DNA of 64,000 bases from Sphingomonadales bacterium (lineage in GTDB: Bacteria > Pseudomonadota > Alphaproteobacteria > Sphingomonadales > Sphingomonadaceae), in contig JANXVZ010000006.1 in NCBI GenBank assembly GCA_025351405.1, forward strand, positions 62,001 to 126,000, in the 5' to 3' direction. Numbering within the stretch: the first letter of the stretch is position 1; each line of letters starts with the position of its first letter. The notes beneath the pieces are model-generated. The model was not told the DNA's origin. It was given only the letters and a program-made list of their open reading frames with translations, and ran no database searches. Below, piece by piece: positions 26,908-34,678 of the stretch. Made by a program: the position numbers and the translations under genes.

Positions 26908-28104
26908 TCAGACCGGACTGGCAAATGCCGTGCCGGTCCGTATCAACTGCGTCGCGATGGCGTATTTATGGACCTCGGTCGGACCATCGTAGAGCCGGAA
27001 ACCGCGCATGTCGCGGAAGATCATCTCGACAACAGTTTCGCCGGTGACGCCGATTCCCCCAAGGATCTGCACGCAGCGGTCGGCAACCTTGAACAGTTCT
27101 TCGGACACGAACGCCTTGACGATGCTGCTTTCGTGGCGGGCGCGGACGTCTCGGTCGAGCATCCAGGCGACGTGACGGATGGCAAGGCGGCATTGGTGCA
27201 TGGCAATTTCATTGTCGGCCAATTGAAAGCTGACGCCCTGGTGGTCGATCAGTGACTTGCCGAAGGCCGTGCGAATCCGGGCATGCTCCAGCGCGATATG
27301 CTGGGCGCGCGCGGCGGCGCCGAGCCAGCGCATGCAATGGGTCAGCCGCGCAGGTGCGAGCCGCATCTGGGCATAGCGCAATGCACTGCCCACGTCGCCA
27401 AGCACTTGCGTCGGACCCAGCCGCAGCCCATCGAAGCGCACGACAGCATGGCCCTCGACATAGTTGCGGTCCATCGAATCCATGACGCGCTCGATATGGA
27501 TGCCGGGCGTATCGCCTTCACACAGGAACAGCGTTGGCCCCGATGGCCCGTGGGGATTTTCCGGCACCTGCGCCATGATGATCCAAGTCTTGGCACCATT
27601 TGCGCCGGTAATCAGCCATTTCAGGCCTGAAATCTCGTAATCGTTGCCATTGAACACGGCTGTCGTCTTCAGTTGTGCCGGGTCGCTTCCGGCACCGCCA
27701 GGTTCGGTCATGGCGAACACGGATCGACGGTGGCCGAGCACCATGGGCTTGAGGAATTGTTCGATCTGGTCCGGGCGGGCGATGCGGCCGAGGAGGTACA
27801 TGTTGCCCTCGTCGGGGGCTGCGCAGTTCATGGCGACAGGGCCAAGGGTCGACCAGCCGGCAGCTTCGAAAACTGCAGCTTGCGTTGCGTGGTCAAAGCC
27901 CAGTCCGCCGAGCGCAACCGGCGCCTGGGGCGTCAGCAGCCCTTCGGCGCGGGCAAGCGCGACGAGTTCGTCGCGCAGGGCATCGGTGGGGCCGTGCTGG
28001 GTCAGGCGCGGATCGCGTTCGAAGGGAATGATCTTGTCGATGACAAAGGCGCGAACCCGGTGTGCCAGGTCGGCGGTGGCATCGGGAATGGCAAAATCGG
28101 TCAT
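26908..28104 (-). CDS. acyl-CoA dehydrogenase family protein, ACAD10/11-like
   Basis: A 398-residue flavoprotein with the three-part acyl-CoA dehydrogenase fold. FAMTEPGGAGSDPAQLKT is the FAD/substrate loop, FGKSLIDHQGVSFQLADNE lies in the C-terminal helical domain, and QILGGIGVTGETVVEMIFRD follows. In the region of the usual catalytic Glu it has LYDGPTEVHK, like the ACAD10/11 and LvaC-type enzymes rather than YEGT-type classical dehydrogenases. It overlaps the upstream kinase gene by 4 nt. I infer a role in 4-hydroxyacyl-CoA breakdown, not simple beta-oxidation. Confidence 0.88.
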   Translation of the reverse strand: MTDFAIPDATADLAHRVRAFVIDKIIPFERDPRLTQHGPTDALRDELVALARAEGLLTPQAPVALGGLGFDHATQAAVFEAAGWSTLGPVAMNCAAPDEGNMYLLGRIARPDQIEQFLKPMVLGHRRSVFAMTEPGGAGSDPAQLKTTAVFNGNDYEISGLKWLITGANGAKTWIIMAQVPENPHGPSGPTLFLCEGDTPGIHIERVMDSMDRNYVEGHAVVRFDGLRLGPTQVLGDVGSALRYAQMRLAPARLTHCMRWLGAAARAQHIALEHARIRTAFGKSLIDHQGVSFQLADNEIAMHQCRLAIRHVAWMLDRDVRARHESSIVKAFVSEELFKVADRCVQILGGIGVTGETVVEMIFRDMRGFRLYDGPTEVHKYAIATQLIRTGTAFASPV

Positions 28105-29111
28105 GGTGTCCCCTTGCGAAACTCGGCAAGCGCGTGGTCGAGAATCGCCAGCGCCAGCACTTCGAAACCGGCATAGCGCGGTCCTGCAACTTCACCGCGC
28201 TGCCATTTGCGATAGAGTTGCCCCCAGGCGACTGCCAGTCGAAGTCGCGCCAGGGCGAGCGGCCAGGCCAGCGGGCCGGTCTCCGTACCCGATATCGCCG
28301 TGTAGCGCGCCGCGACGCCGGCGCGGCCGGGCCAGCCCGGAGTCAACGATGGCACGGCTCCCAGTGCGTGCAGGGCCAACGGGTCGCTGGGCTCAATCCA
28401 GTATGACAGCAGCACCGCGAGGTCGAAGCTGCGCGGTCCGCGCGTCGCCATATCCCAGTCGATCACAGCCCTGGCTGCCATGCTGACGGGATCGACGAGG
28501 ATGTTGTCGGGCTTGAGGTCCATGTGCAGCAAAACGGCGTCCCCATCTTCAGGCGCCGGCGCCGCGTCCATCGCTGCAATCATCGCAGCGGCGGCAGGAG
28601 GCAATTCCGGCCAGACGGCAAGGGCGCGCCTCGTCCAGCCTGCGAGCTGGCGCGGGTAGAAGCCTGCTGGCCGTCCCAGGTCACCCAACCCCGCGACAAC
28701 CGGATCCAGCCGGTGCAGCGCCGCCATCTGGCCGAGCGTCGTCTCGATCAGGGCATCGCCGTACAGGCCCGCGGGCAGCGAGCCGCCTATGGCGACACCC
28801 TCCCGGTGTTCAAGGATCAGGAACGGGGTCCCCAGCACCCCCGCATCATCGCAATAGGCGATGCCGCGCGGCACCAGCGGAAAATGCGGGTGCAGCGCCG
28901 AAATCACCCGCCACTCGCGCCCCATGTCGCTGGCGCCCGTCGCCAATATGCCCGGCGGTGGCCGCCGCAAGACCGCCGATCCGCTGGTCAGCGTGATACG
29001 CTCGTTCCGGTTAGCGATACCGCCCGACAGCGGCGTGATGGCACTCCCCGCCACCAGCGCGAAACCGCGTTCGCGCAGCCATGCCGCCAAAACCTCGCGT
29101 TCGTCCGCCAT
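28101..29111 (-). CDS. phosphotransferase (APH-fold), LvaA/ACAD10-kinase-like
   Basis: A 336-residue protein with the aminoglycoside-phosphotransferase/choline-kinase fold. LLHMDLKPDNILVDP is the catalytic loop (HxDxxxxN), VIDWDMATRGPRSFDLA holds the metal-binding Asp, and an N-terminal Gly-rich loop lies in PLSGGIANRN. It is unlikely to give drug resistance: the family paired with an acyl-CoA dehydrogenase includes LvaA and the N-terminal domain of ACAD11, which phosphorylate 4-hydroxyacyl-CoA. It is the first gene of the operon. Confidence 0.85.
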   Translation of the reverse strand: MADEREVLAAWLRERGFALVAGSAITPLSGGIANRNERITLTSGSAVLRRPPPGILATGASDMGREWRVISALHPHFPLVPRGIAYCDDAGVLGTPFLILEHREGVAIGGSLPAGLYGDALIETTLGQMAALHRLDPVVAGLGDLGRPAGFYPRQLAGWTRRALAVWPELPPAAAAMIAAMDAAPAPEDGDAVLLHMDLKPDNILVDPVSMAARAVIDWDMATRGPRSFDLAVLLSYWIEPSDPLALHALGAVPSLTPGWPGRAGVAARYTAISGTETGPLAWPLALARLRLAVAWGQLYRKWQRGEVAGPRYAGFEVLALAILDHALAEFRKGTP

Positions 29112-29240
29112 GCGATGGTGCTAGCGCGGCATGGCGACAGACAGAAACGAATTCAGCCCGCCCCTCGCGCCGTGCCGTGCCGGCGGGGCCGTATATACCG
29201 CCTCTGGCCTGTTGATCCGCCCGCTCCTATGCATGCTCGC

Positions 29241-29756
29241 ATGACTGTTACCCTGCACACCGAGCGGCTGGTGATGACGCCGCACTGCCGCGACGATTTT
29301 GCCGATATGGTGGCGCTTTGGGGCGATCCGGCGGTGGTGCGTCTGCTTGGCGGGGTGCCGGCAAGCGAGGAGGACACCTGGGCCCGGTTGCAGCGCTACG
29401 TCGGCTGCTGGGCGATGTTCGGGCACGGTATGTGGGCTGTCCGCGCGCGCGAAAGCGGCACGTTCATCGGCTGCGTGGGGTATCTTGAGGCAAAGCGCAG
29501 CGGTGTCGCTGGCTTCGACGGTGATCCGGAAATCGGCTGGACGATCCATGTGGCGGCGCAGGGCAAGGGTTTTGCCGGCGAGGCAGTGCGGGCCGCCCTT
29601 GAATGGGGATCGTCGCGCTTTGGACGGACTGTGGCAATGATCAATCCCGTCAACACCGCGTCGGTGAAATTGGCGGAACGCTGTGGATTTCGCCACTTTG
29701 CCGATGGCAGTTACAAGGATGCCCCGACAGGATTATGGGAATATCGCTTTCGTTGA
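29241..29756 (+). CDS. GNAT family N-acetyltransferase
   Basis: A 171-residue RimJ/RimL-type acetyltransferase. LHTERLVMTPHCRDDFADMVALWGD opens the domain; IGWTIHVAAQGKGFAGEAVRAALEWG carries the acetyl-CoA loop (QGKGFAGEA), and NPVNTASVKLAERCGFRHF is the C-terminal signature. The target is unknown. Met at 29229 is an alternative start. It stands alone, divergent from the kinase operon. Confidence 0.9.
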   Translation: MTVTLHTERLVMTPHCRDDFADMVALWGDPAVVRLLGGVPASEEDTWARLQRYVGCWAMFGHGMWAVRARESGTFIGCVGYLEAKRSGVAGFDGDPEIGWTIHVAAQGKGFAGEAVRAALEWGSSRFGRTVAMINPVNTASVKLAERCGFRHFADGSYKDAPTGLWEYRFR

Positions 29757-29924
29757 TCGAAAGCTGCCACAGCGTGACCGGGCCGATTGGCCCGATCGAT
29801 CGCGAGGCGCACGATAGCGCAACGCCGCGGCGATTTGACTCTCGCTGGAGTCGCACCCGTGCAGCATGTCTCTGCCGTAGCCAGCACCAACCCGTTTCGG
29901 GTACGCTCAAGTACGCGCTTGCTA

Positions 29925-29948
29925 ATCTTGGCATCGTCAAGTTAAGAT
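29925..29948. promoter_or_regulatory. inverted repeat upstream of the TetR gene
   Basis: ATCTTG at 29925 and CAAG plus AAGAT up to 29948 make an imperfect dyad (CTTG-7 nt-CAAG nested in ATCTT/AAGAT). It lies 6 nt before the ATG of the TetR-like regulator, a usual place for an autoregulatory operator. It was read by eye only. Confidence 0.35.
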
Positions 29949-29954
29949 AAGTGA

Positions 29955-30563
29955 ATGGAAGGTTTAGCTCCCTATCATCATGGCGATCTGCGGGCTGCCT
30001 TGCTGCGGTCCGCACTGGAGATCGTCGAGGGGGATGGCGTATCGGCGCTGTCGTTGCGCGCCGTGGCCCGCCGCTCGGGCGTCAGTGCAATGGCACCATA
30101 CCACCATTTTCGCGACCGCGCCGCGCTGGTTGCTGCCGTTGCCGCCAAGGGCTTTGAACGACTTCATGCTGCAACCGTCGAGGCACTTCAGAACTCTGGC
30201 GCCGATTCGCTGAAATCGCTGGTCGCCAGCGCGTGTGTGTACGTCGACTTCGTTGTCGCAAATCCGGCGCTCTACCGGCTGATGTACAGCGCAGAGCTCG
30301 CCGATCGCACATCGTTTCCCGACCTTGCCGAGGCGGCTGCCGCGCCATCGGCGAACCTAGCCCGCCTTGTGGCGACTGCCGCCGGCGCCGGATATCTCGG
30401 CAGCGTCGACCGCAGGTCTGCAGCGTTGCAGATCTGGGCCATGGCGCACGGCATCGGATTGCTGGCGATCGATGGCTATCTCGGCGCGGACCCGCGGCCG
30501 CGTGCCATCGCATTGGTGGGGGATAGTGTGGCAACCATGCTGAGCGGCTGGTCGCTGCGTTAA
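29955..30563 (+). CDS. TetR/AcrR family regulator with WHG domain
   Basis: A 202-residue TetR-type repressor. The N-terminal helix-turn-helix includes LRAVARRSGVSAMAPYHHFRDRAALVAAVAAKGF. The C-terminal ligand domain matches the WHG type (MAHGIGLLAIDGYLG). No target gene is divergent at short distance: the upstream neighbour is a GNAT gene in the same direction and the downstream one converges, so it probably controls a distant locus and itself. The 198-nt gap before it holds only a dyad near its start. Confidence 0.88.
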   Translation: MEGLAPYHHGDLRAALLRSALEIVEGDGVSALSLRAVARRSGVSAMAPYHHFRDRAALVAAVAAKGFERLHAATVEALQNSGADSLKSLVASACVYVDFVVANPALYRLMYSAELADRTSFPDLAEAAAAPSANLARLVATAAGAGYLGSVDRRSAALQIWAMAHGIGLLAIDGYLGADPRPRAIALVGDSVATMLSGWSLR

Positions 30564-30591
30564 ACATTGTGAATTGCGGCGCGGAACCGGT

Positions 30592-31329
30592 TCAGAACAC
30601 CGGATCGTGGATGCCACATTCGGTCTTGTCCCAGCCACGCCAGCGACCGGCGCGCGGATCCTCGCCAGGCTGGACCTGCGACGTGCACGGTACGCAGCCA
30701 ACACTGGGATAGCCTTGTGCTTCCAGCGGATGGCGCGGCAGTTCCCGACCGAGGAAATACGCCTCGAGCGCCACCTTATCCCAATCTGCCAGCGGATTGA
30801 TCTTCAGCCGACCCTCGTCGATCTCGAAACGCGGCAGCGCGTCGCGCCCGGCCTGGAATCCCTTGCGGCCTGAAACCCAGGCGTCGAACGGCGCCAGTGC
30901 ACGGCGCAATGGTTCGACCTTGCGAAGGTCGCAGCAGCCGTCGGGGTCATAGCTCCACCTGAGGCTCGTCGAATCCTTGGCGGCGAGCAACCGTGGGTCC
31001 GGGCGAAAAACACGCAGGTCGGTGAAGCCAAGCCTTTCGGCAAGCTCGTCCCTGTAGGCCAGGGTCTCCCCGAACATCTTCTGGGTATTGACGAATATGA
31101 CCGGCACGTCTTTGTCGACCGCCGCGACCATATCGAGCAACACCGCCGATTCCGCCCCGAAGCTGGAGACCGCGGCCACCCGGCCCTGCAGTTCGCCAGT
31201 CAACAGGTCGGCAAGCATGGCCTGGGTCGATACGCCGGCATATCTTGCCGTAAGCCGTGCGATATCGGCGACCGTGAAGGGGGGCGCCGTCTCGATCGCA
31301 TCGATATGGCGCACCGCTTCGCTAGCCAT
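30592..31329 (-). CDS. cysH: phosphoadenylyl/adenylyl-sulfate reductase
   Basis: A 245-residue thioredoxin-dependent reductase that makes sulfite from activated sulfate. CCDLRK, GCVPC and the redox-active ECGIH motif are all present; the two Cys pairs are the ligands of a 4Fe-4S cluster typical of APS reductases, so APS is the more likely substrate. The Met at 31329 overlaps the DUF934 stop. It is the last gene of the siroheme/sulfite reductase operon. Confidence 0.93.
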   Translation of the reverse strand: MASEAVRHIDAIETAPPFTVADIARLTARYAGVSTQAMLADLLTGELQGRVAAVSSFGAESAVLLDMVAAVDKDVPVIFVNTQKMFGETLAYRDELAERLGFTDLRVFRPDPRLLAAKDSTSLRWSYDPDGCCDLRKVEPLRRALAPFDAWVSGRKGFQAGRDALPRFEIDEGRLKINPLADWDKVALEAYFLGRELPRHPLEAQGYPSVGCVPCTSQVQPGEDPRAGRWRGWDKTECGIHDPVF

Positions 31330-31831
31330 GCCGCAGGGCCCAGACTGGTTGCAGCCCGTCCGCAGCCTTTTGATAAACATAGGGATAGCGTTCAAGCGTC
31401 AACTTGACGACGCTCAGGTCGAGCGGCTTGGCCGGTGCAAAACTGTCGAAACCGACGCGGCGCATGAAACCGATCTGATCGACCAGCACATCACCCGCGG
31501 CACGGATTTCGCCGGTAAACCCCGCTTCTCGCAGCATCCGCGCGGCGGAATAGCCGCGGCCATCGCGGAATTTGGGGAACGCCACTTCGATCAGCCGCAA
31601 GCGCCCCAGATGCGGGATGAGCGACCGTGCATCGTCTGCCGGGTCGAGGCGCACTGCAGCGGCATTGCCATCGGCGAGGAAATCGGCAAGCGGCGACAGC
31701 GGCCCGTCGTCGGGCGCATCGCTGCGGAAGCGCAACAGCGCCGGGGTGTCGTCGAGCGGCGGTGCAGCGGCATTGCCGACGGCAACCTGGTCCTGCCCGT
31801 CGGCTGATGCGACGCGGTCATGATTACCCAT
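31322..31831 (-). CDS. DUF934 protein of the sulfite reductase operon
   Basis: A 169-residue DUF934 family protein, always found beside sulfite reductase and cysH in alphaproteobacteria and presumed to assist sulfite reduction. LIPHLGRLRLIEVAFPKFRDGRGYS and AGFTGEIRAAGDVLVDQIGFMRRVGFDSF are the conserved core. The ATG at 31831 lies inside the last codons of the sulfite reductase gene (8-nt overlap), and the frame upstream of it is non-coding. Its biochemical role is unknown. Confidence 0.88.
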   Translation of the reverse strand: MGNHDRVASADGQDQVAVGNAAAPPLDDTPALLRFRSDAPDDGPLSPLADFLADGNAAAVRLDPADDARSLIPHLGRLRLIEVAFPKFRDGRGYSAARMLREAGFTGEIRAAGDVLVDQIGFMRRVGFDSFAPAKPLDLSVVKLTLERYPYVYQKAADGLQPVWALRHG

Positions 31832-33464
31832 ATACGGCTTCCTTGAACGGGGCGGCACCGAGCCGCCGATAGGTATCGAGGAACCGTTCCGACGGGTTGG
31901 TCCGCGCGCTGCGATAAAAAGCGATGAGCTTGTCGACGGCGCCGACAATGCCCTCGGCATCGAACCCCGGCCCGAGGATCTTTGCCAGCGATGCGTCTTC
32001 GGCACCCGAACCGCCGAGCAGCAGCTGATACGCCTCCTCGCCCTTCTTATCGACCCCGAGGATGCCGATATGCCCGGCGTGGTGGTGGCCGCAGCCGTTG
32101 ATGCAGCCCGATACCTTGATCTTCAATTCGCCAAGGTCGCGCTGTTGTTCGATATCATTCTCGAACTTGGCCGCGATCTTCTGGGCAATCGGGATCGAAC
32201 GGGCGTTTGCCAGCGTGCAATAGTCCATGCCGGGGCAGACGATGATATCGGTGACCAGATCGAGGTTCGGCGTCGCCAGGTCGGCAGCATCCAGCGCTTG
32301 CCAGACGGCGTAAAGATCAGCCTTGCGAACGTGTGCCAGAACGAGGTTCTGGCTGTGCGTCACGCGGATCTCGTCCTGCGCGTATTTTTTCGCGAGGTCG
32401 GCGATCACGTCCATCTGCGCCGATGAGGCATCGCCCGGGATCCCCGCCTTTGGCTTGAGGCTGATCGTGGCGATGGCATAGCCAGGCTGTTTGTGGGCAT
32501 GGACATTCTGGCTCACCCAGGCCGCGAAATCGGGGTCCGACAGGTCGAGCGTGTCGGGCGCCGCCAGGTCATAGGTCGGCTCGGCGAACTGCGCGATGAT
32601 GCGGTCATACTCCGCCTTGGGAGCATCGAGACCGAGCGGCTCGAGCAGCGCCCATTCTGCTTCCACCTGCCTGGTGAATTCGACAATGCCAAGCTCGTTG
32701 ACGAGGATCTTGATCCGCGCCTTGTAGATATTGTCGCGACGGCCATAGCGGTTATAAACCCGGAGGATCGCTTCGGAATAGCTCATGAACTGACCGACCG
32801 GGATGAACTCGCGCACCACTTGCCCGATGATCGGCGTGCGGCCCATGCCGCCACCGACATAGACACGAAAGCCCAGCGCGCCGCTTTCGTCCTTGCGCAG
32901 TTGCAGTCCGATATCGTGAAGCTGGATGGCGGCACGATCGGTCTCGCTCGCAATCACTGCGATCTTGAACTTGCGCGGCAGGAAGGAAAATTCCGGGTGC
33001 AGCGTCGACCATTGGCGCAGCAGTTCGGCATAGGGGCGCGGGTCGGCCAGCTCATCGGCCGCAGCGCCTGCAAACTGGTCCGAACTGATGTTGCGGATGC
33101 AGTTGCCGCTGGTCTGGAAGGCGTGCATCTCCACCTTCGACAGATCGTCGAGCAGGTCCGAAAACTGTTCCAGCTTGATCCAGTTGTACTGGATGTTCTG
33201 GCGGGTGGTGAAATGGCCGTAGTCGCGGTCATACTTGCGGGCGATGTGCGCCAGCATCCGCATCTGTACACCCGACAGGGTGCCGTACGGCACGGCGACC
33301 CGCAGCATATAGGCGTGTAGCTGGAGATAAAGGCCGTTCATCAGCCGCAGCGGCTTGAATTCGTCCTCCGTGATCTCGTTGCGCAGGCGGCGGCCGACCT
33401 GTTCCTTGAACTCGGCGACACGGGCGTCGACGATGGCCTGGTCATATTGGTCGTAACGATACAT
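31824..33464 (-). CDS. cysI: siroheme-dependent nitrite/sulfite reductase
   Basis: A 546-residue hemoprotein that reduces sulfite to sulfide with six electrons. Near the C-terminus, CPGMDYC (C-x5-C) and GCINGC (C-x3-C) bind the siroheme and 4Fe-4S cluster. YGHFTTRQNIQYNW and VGGGMGRTPIIG belong to the parachute and siroheme domains. It begins in a 1-nt overlap (TGATG) with DUF2849. Its siroheme is probably supplied by the CobA-type enzyme two genes upstream. Confidence 0.93.
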   Translation of the reverse strand: MYRYDQYDQAIVDARVAEFKEQVGRRLRNEITEDEFKPLRLMNGLYLQLHAYMLRVAVPYGTLSGVQMRMLAHIARKYDRDYGHFTTRQNIQYNWIKLEQFSDLLDDLSKVEMHAFQTSGNCIRNISSDQFAGAAADELADPRPYAELLRQWSTLHPEFSFLPRKFKIAVIASETDRAAIQLHDIGLQLRKDESGALGFRVYVGGGMGRTPIIGQVVREFIPVGQFMSYSEAILRVYNRYGRRDNIYKARIKILVNELGIVEFTRQVEAEWALLEPLGLDAPKAEYDRIIAQFAEPTYDLAAPDTLDLSDPDFAAWVSQNVHAHKQPGYAIATISLKPKAGIPGDASSAQMDVIADLAKKYAQDEIRVTHSQNLVLAHVRKADLYAVWQALDAADLATPNLDLVTDIIVCPGMDYCTLANARSIPIAQKIAAKFENDIEQQRDLGELKIKVSGCINGCGHHHAGHIGILGVDKKGEEAYQLLLGGSGAEDASLAKILGPGFDAEGIVGAVDKLIAFYRSARTNPSERFLDTYRRLGAAPFKEAVYG

Positions 33465-33751
33465 CAGATGCTTTCCACGGAAATGTCGGGGCGCCCAAGA
33501 TCGGCGCGCACGCTGGGGCCAAACGCCCGCACCCTCTCCCGAGTGGTGCGCGGACGCCAGCCCTGGCTGCTGGGCTCTGCCTCGATGAGGACAGGATCGT
33601 TGATGCGCTCCTCGGCCGTCAGCCGGGCGACAAGCTCTTCACCTTCGTCGCCGATTGCCACCGCGTCGCGGATCGACAGGCTCCAGTCGCTGCCATTCCA
33701 ATAGAGGACGTCGCCGGTTTCAAGGCGGTTGCCGGTCAATATGCGGGGCAT
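33464..33751 (-). CDS. DUF2849 protein
   Basis: A 95-residue DUF2849 protein, typical of alphaproteobacterial cysG-cysI operons. TGNRLETGDVLYWNG and WSLSIRDAVAI are its signature; RERVRAFGPSVR is close to the end. The start at 33751 gives a 16-nt overlap with cobA. The function is unknown, presumed to be linked to sulfite or nitrite reduction. Confidence 0.88.
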   Translation of the reverse strand: MPRILTGNRLETGDVLYWNGSDWSLSIRDAVAIGDEGEELVARLTAEERINDPVLIEAEPSSQGWRPRTTRERVRAFGPSVRADLGRPDISVESI

Positions 33752-34515
33752 GGAAGCGCTTTCGTGAGGGCGTTCAGGGCTGAAAGTTCGCCGAGTCGGG
33801 CAACGTCGCCGACAACGATAAGGGCAGGTGACTGGACCGACTCTCGCGATACCATGCCGCCGAGATCGGCAAGCAGCGAGCGGAGCACACGCATTGTCGG
33901 AAGGGTCGCACGCTCGATGACGGCGACCGGCGTGTCCGGCGCAAGCCCGTCGGCGATCAGTTTCTCGGCGATGCGTTCGGCACCGGTGACGCCCATGTAG
34001 ATCACGAGCGTGCGACCCTTGCCGGCCAGGCCGACCCAGTTCTGCGCTGCAAGGCCGCGACATTCACCGGCGACAAAGCTGACGACCGATGCATGGTCGC
34101 GATGCGTCAGCGGCATCTGCGCCGCCGCGGCCGCGCCAAGCGCTGCAGAAACACCCGGGATGATATCAACACGCACACGCGCGGCGTTGCAGGCCTCGAC
34201 CTCCTCACCGCCGCGGCCGAAGATGAACGGATCACCACCCTTGAGCCGGACAACGACATGGCCAGCCTGCGCTTCGGCGACGAGCAGCCTGCCGATATCG
34301 GTCTGGTCCATGATGTGGCGGTCGCGGCGCTTGGCAACCGAGACGAGCCGCGCGCCGGCGGGCACCAATGCCATGACATCGGCACCGACGAGACCGTCAT
34401 GGACGACGACATCGGCAGTGGCGAGCACCGCTGCGGCACGCATCGTCAGCAGATCGGCGGCACCAGGGCCGGCCCCGACCAGCCATACGCGACCATTGTC
34501 TGCCTTGTTCTCCAT
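33736..34515 (-). CDS. cobA: uroporphyrinogen-III C-methyltransferase
   Basis: A protein of about 259 residues that adds two SAM-derived methyl groups to uroporphyrinogen III, giving precorrin-2 for siroheme and cobalamin. GAGPGAADLLTMRA and VVRLKGGDPFIFGRGGEEVEA are diagnostic. It is the CobA-type domain alone, without the CysG dehydrogenase/ferrochelatase half. A GTG at 34524 is an alternative start. As first gene of the operon it makes siroheme precursor for the sulfite reductase. Confidence 0.92.
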   Translation of the reverse strand: MENKADNGRVWLVGAGPGAADLLTMRAAAVLATADVVVHDGLVGADVMALVPAGARLVSVAKRRDRHIMDQTDIGRLLVAEAQAGHVVVRLKGGDPFIFGRGGEEVEACNAARVRVDIIPGVSAALGAAAAAQMPLTHRDHASVVSFVAGECRGLAAQNWVGLAGKGRTLVIYMGVTGAERIAEKLIADGLAPDTPVAVIERATLPTMRVLRSLLADLGGMVSRESVQSPALIVVGDVARLGELSALNALTKALPCPAY

Positions 34516-34641
34516 CTTCGTCACTTACGCTCGGCACCCGTCAAAGCGCCAGATGCTGCGGTGCAACGCTTTCTTGGGGATGGCCTAGCCGGGATTGCCC
34601 AGTCGACTGATAGGATTTGCCGATACGCCCGCCAAGAACGC

Positions 34642-34668
34642 CGCCGGGGACATTGGGTGCCCCCGGCG
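34642..34668. terminator. hairpin between cobA and rne
   Basis: CGCCGGGG and CCCCGGCG pair over an 11-nt loop. The T-run (CCTTTT) follows on the plus strand, while the gene before it, rne, is on the minus strand, so termination efficiency for rne is doubtful. It lies directly after the rne stop. Confidence 0.4.
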
Positions 34669-34678
34669 CGCCTTTTGA

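Noticed and set aside
28101-29111. Aminoglycoside resistance gene
   Set aside because: The fold is shared, but the coupling with an acyl-CoA dehydrogenase points to a metabolic kinase.
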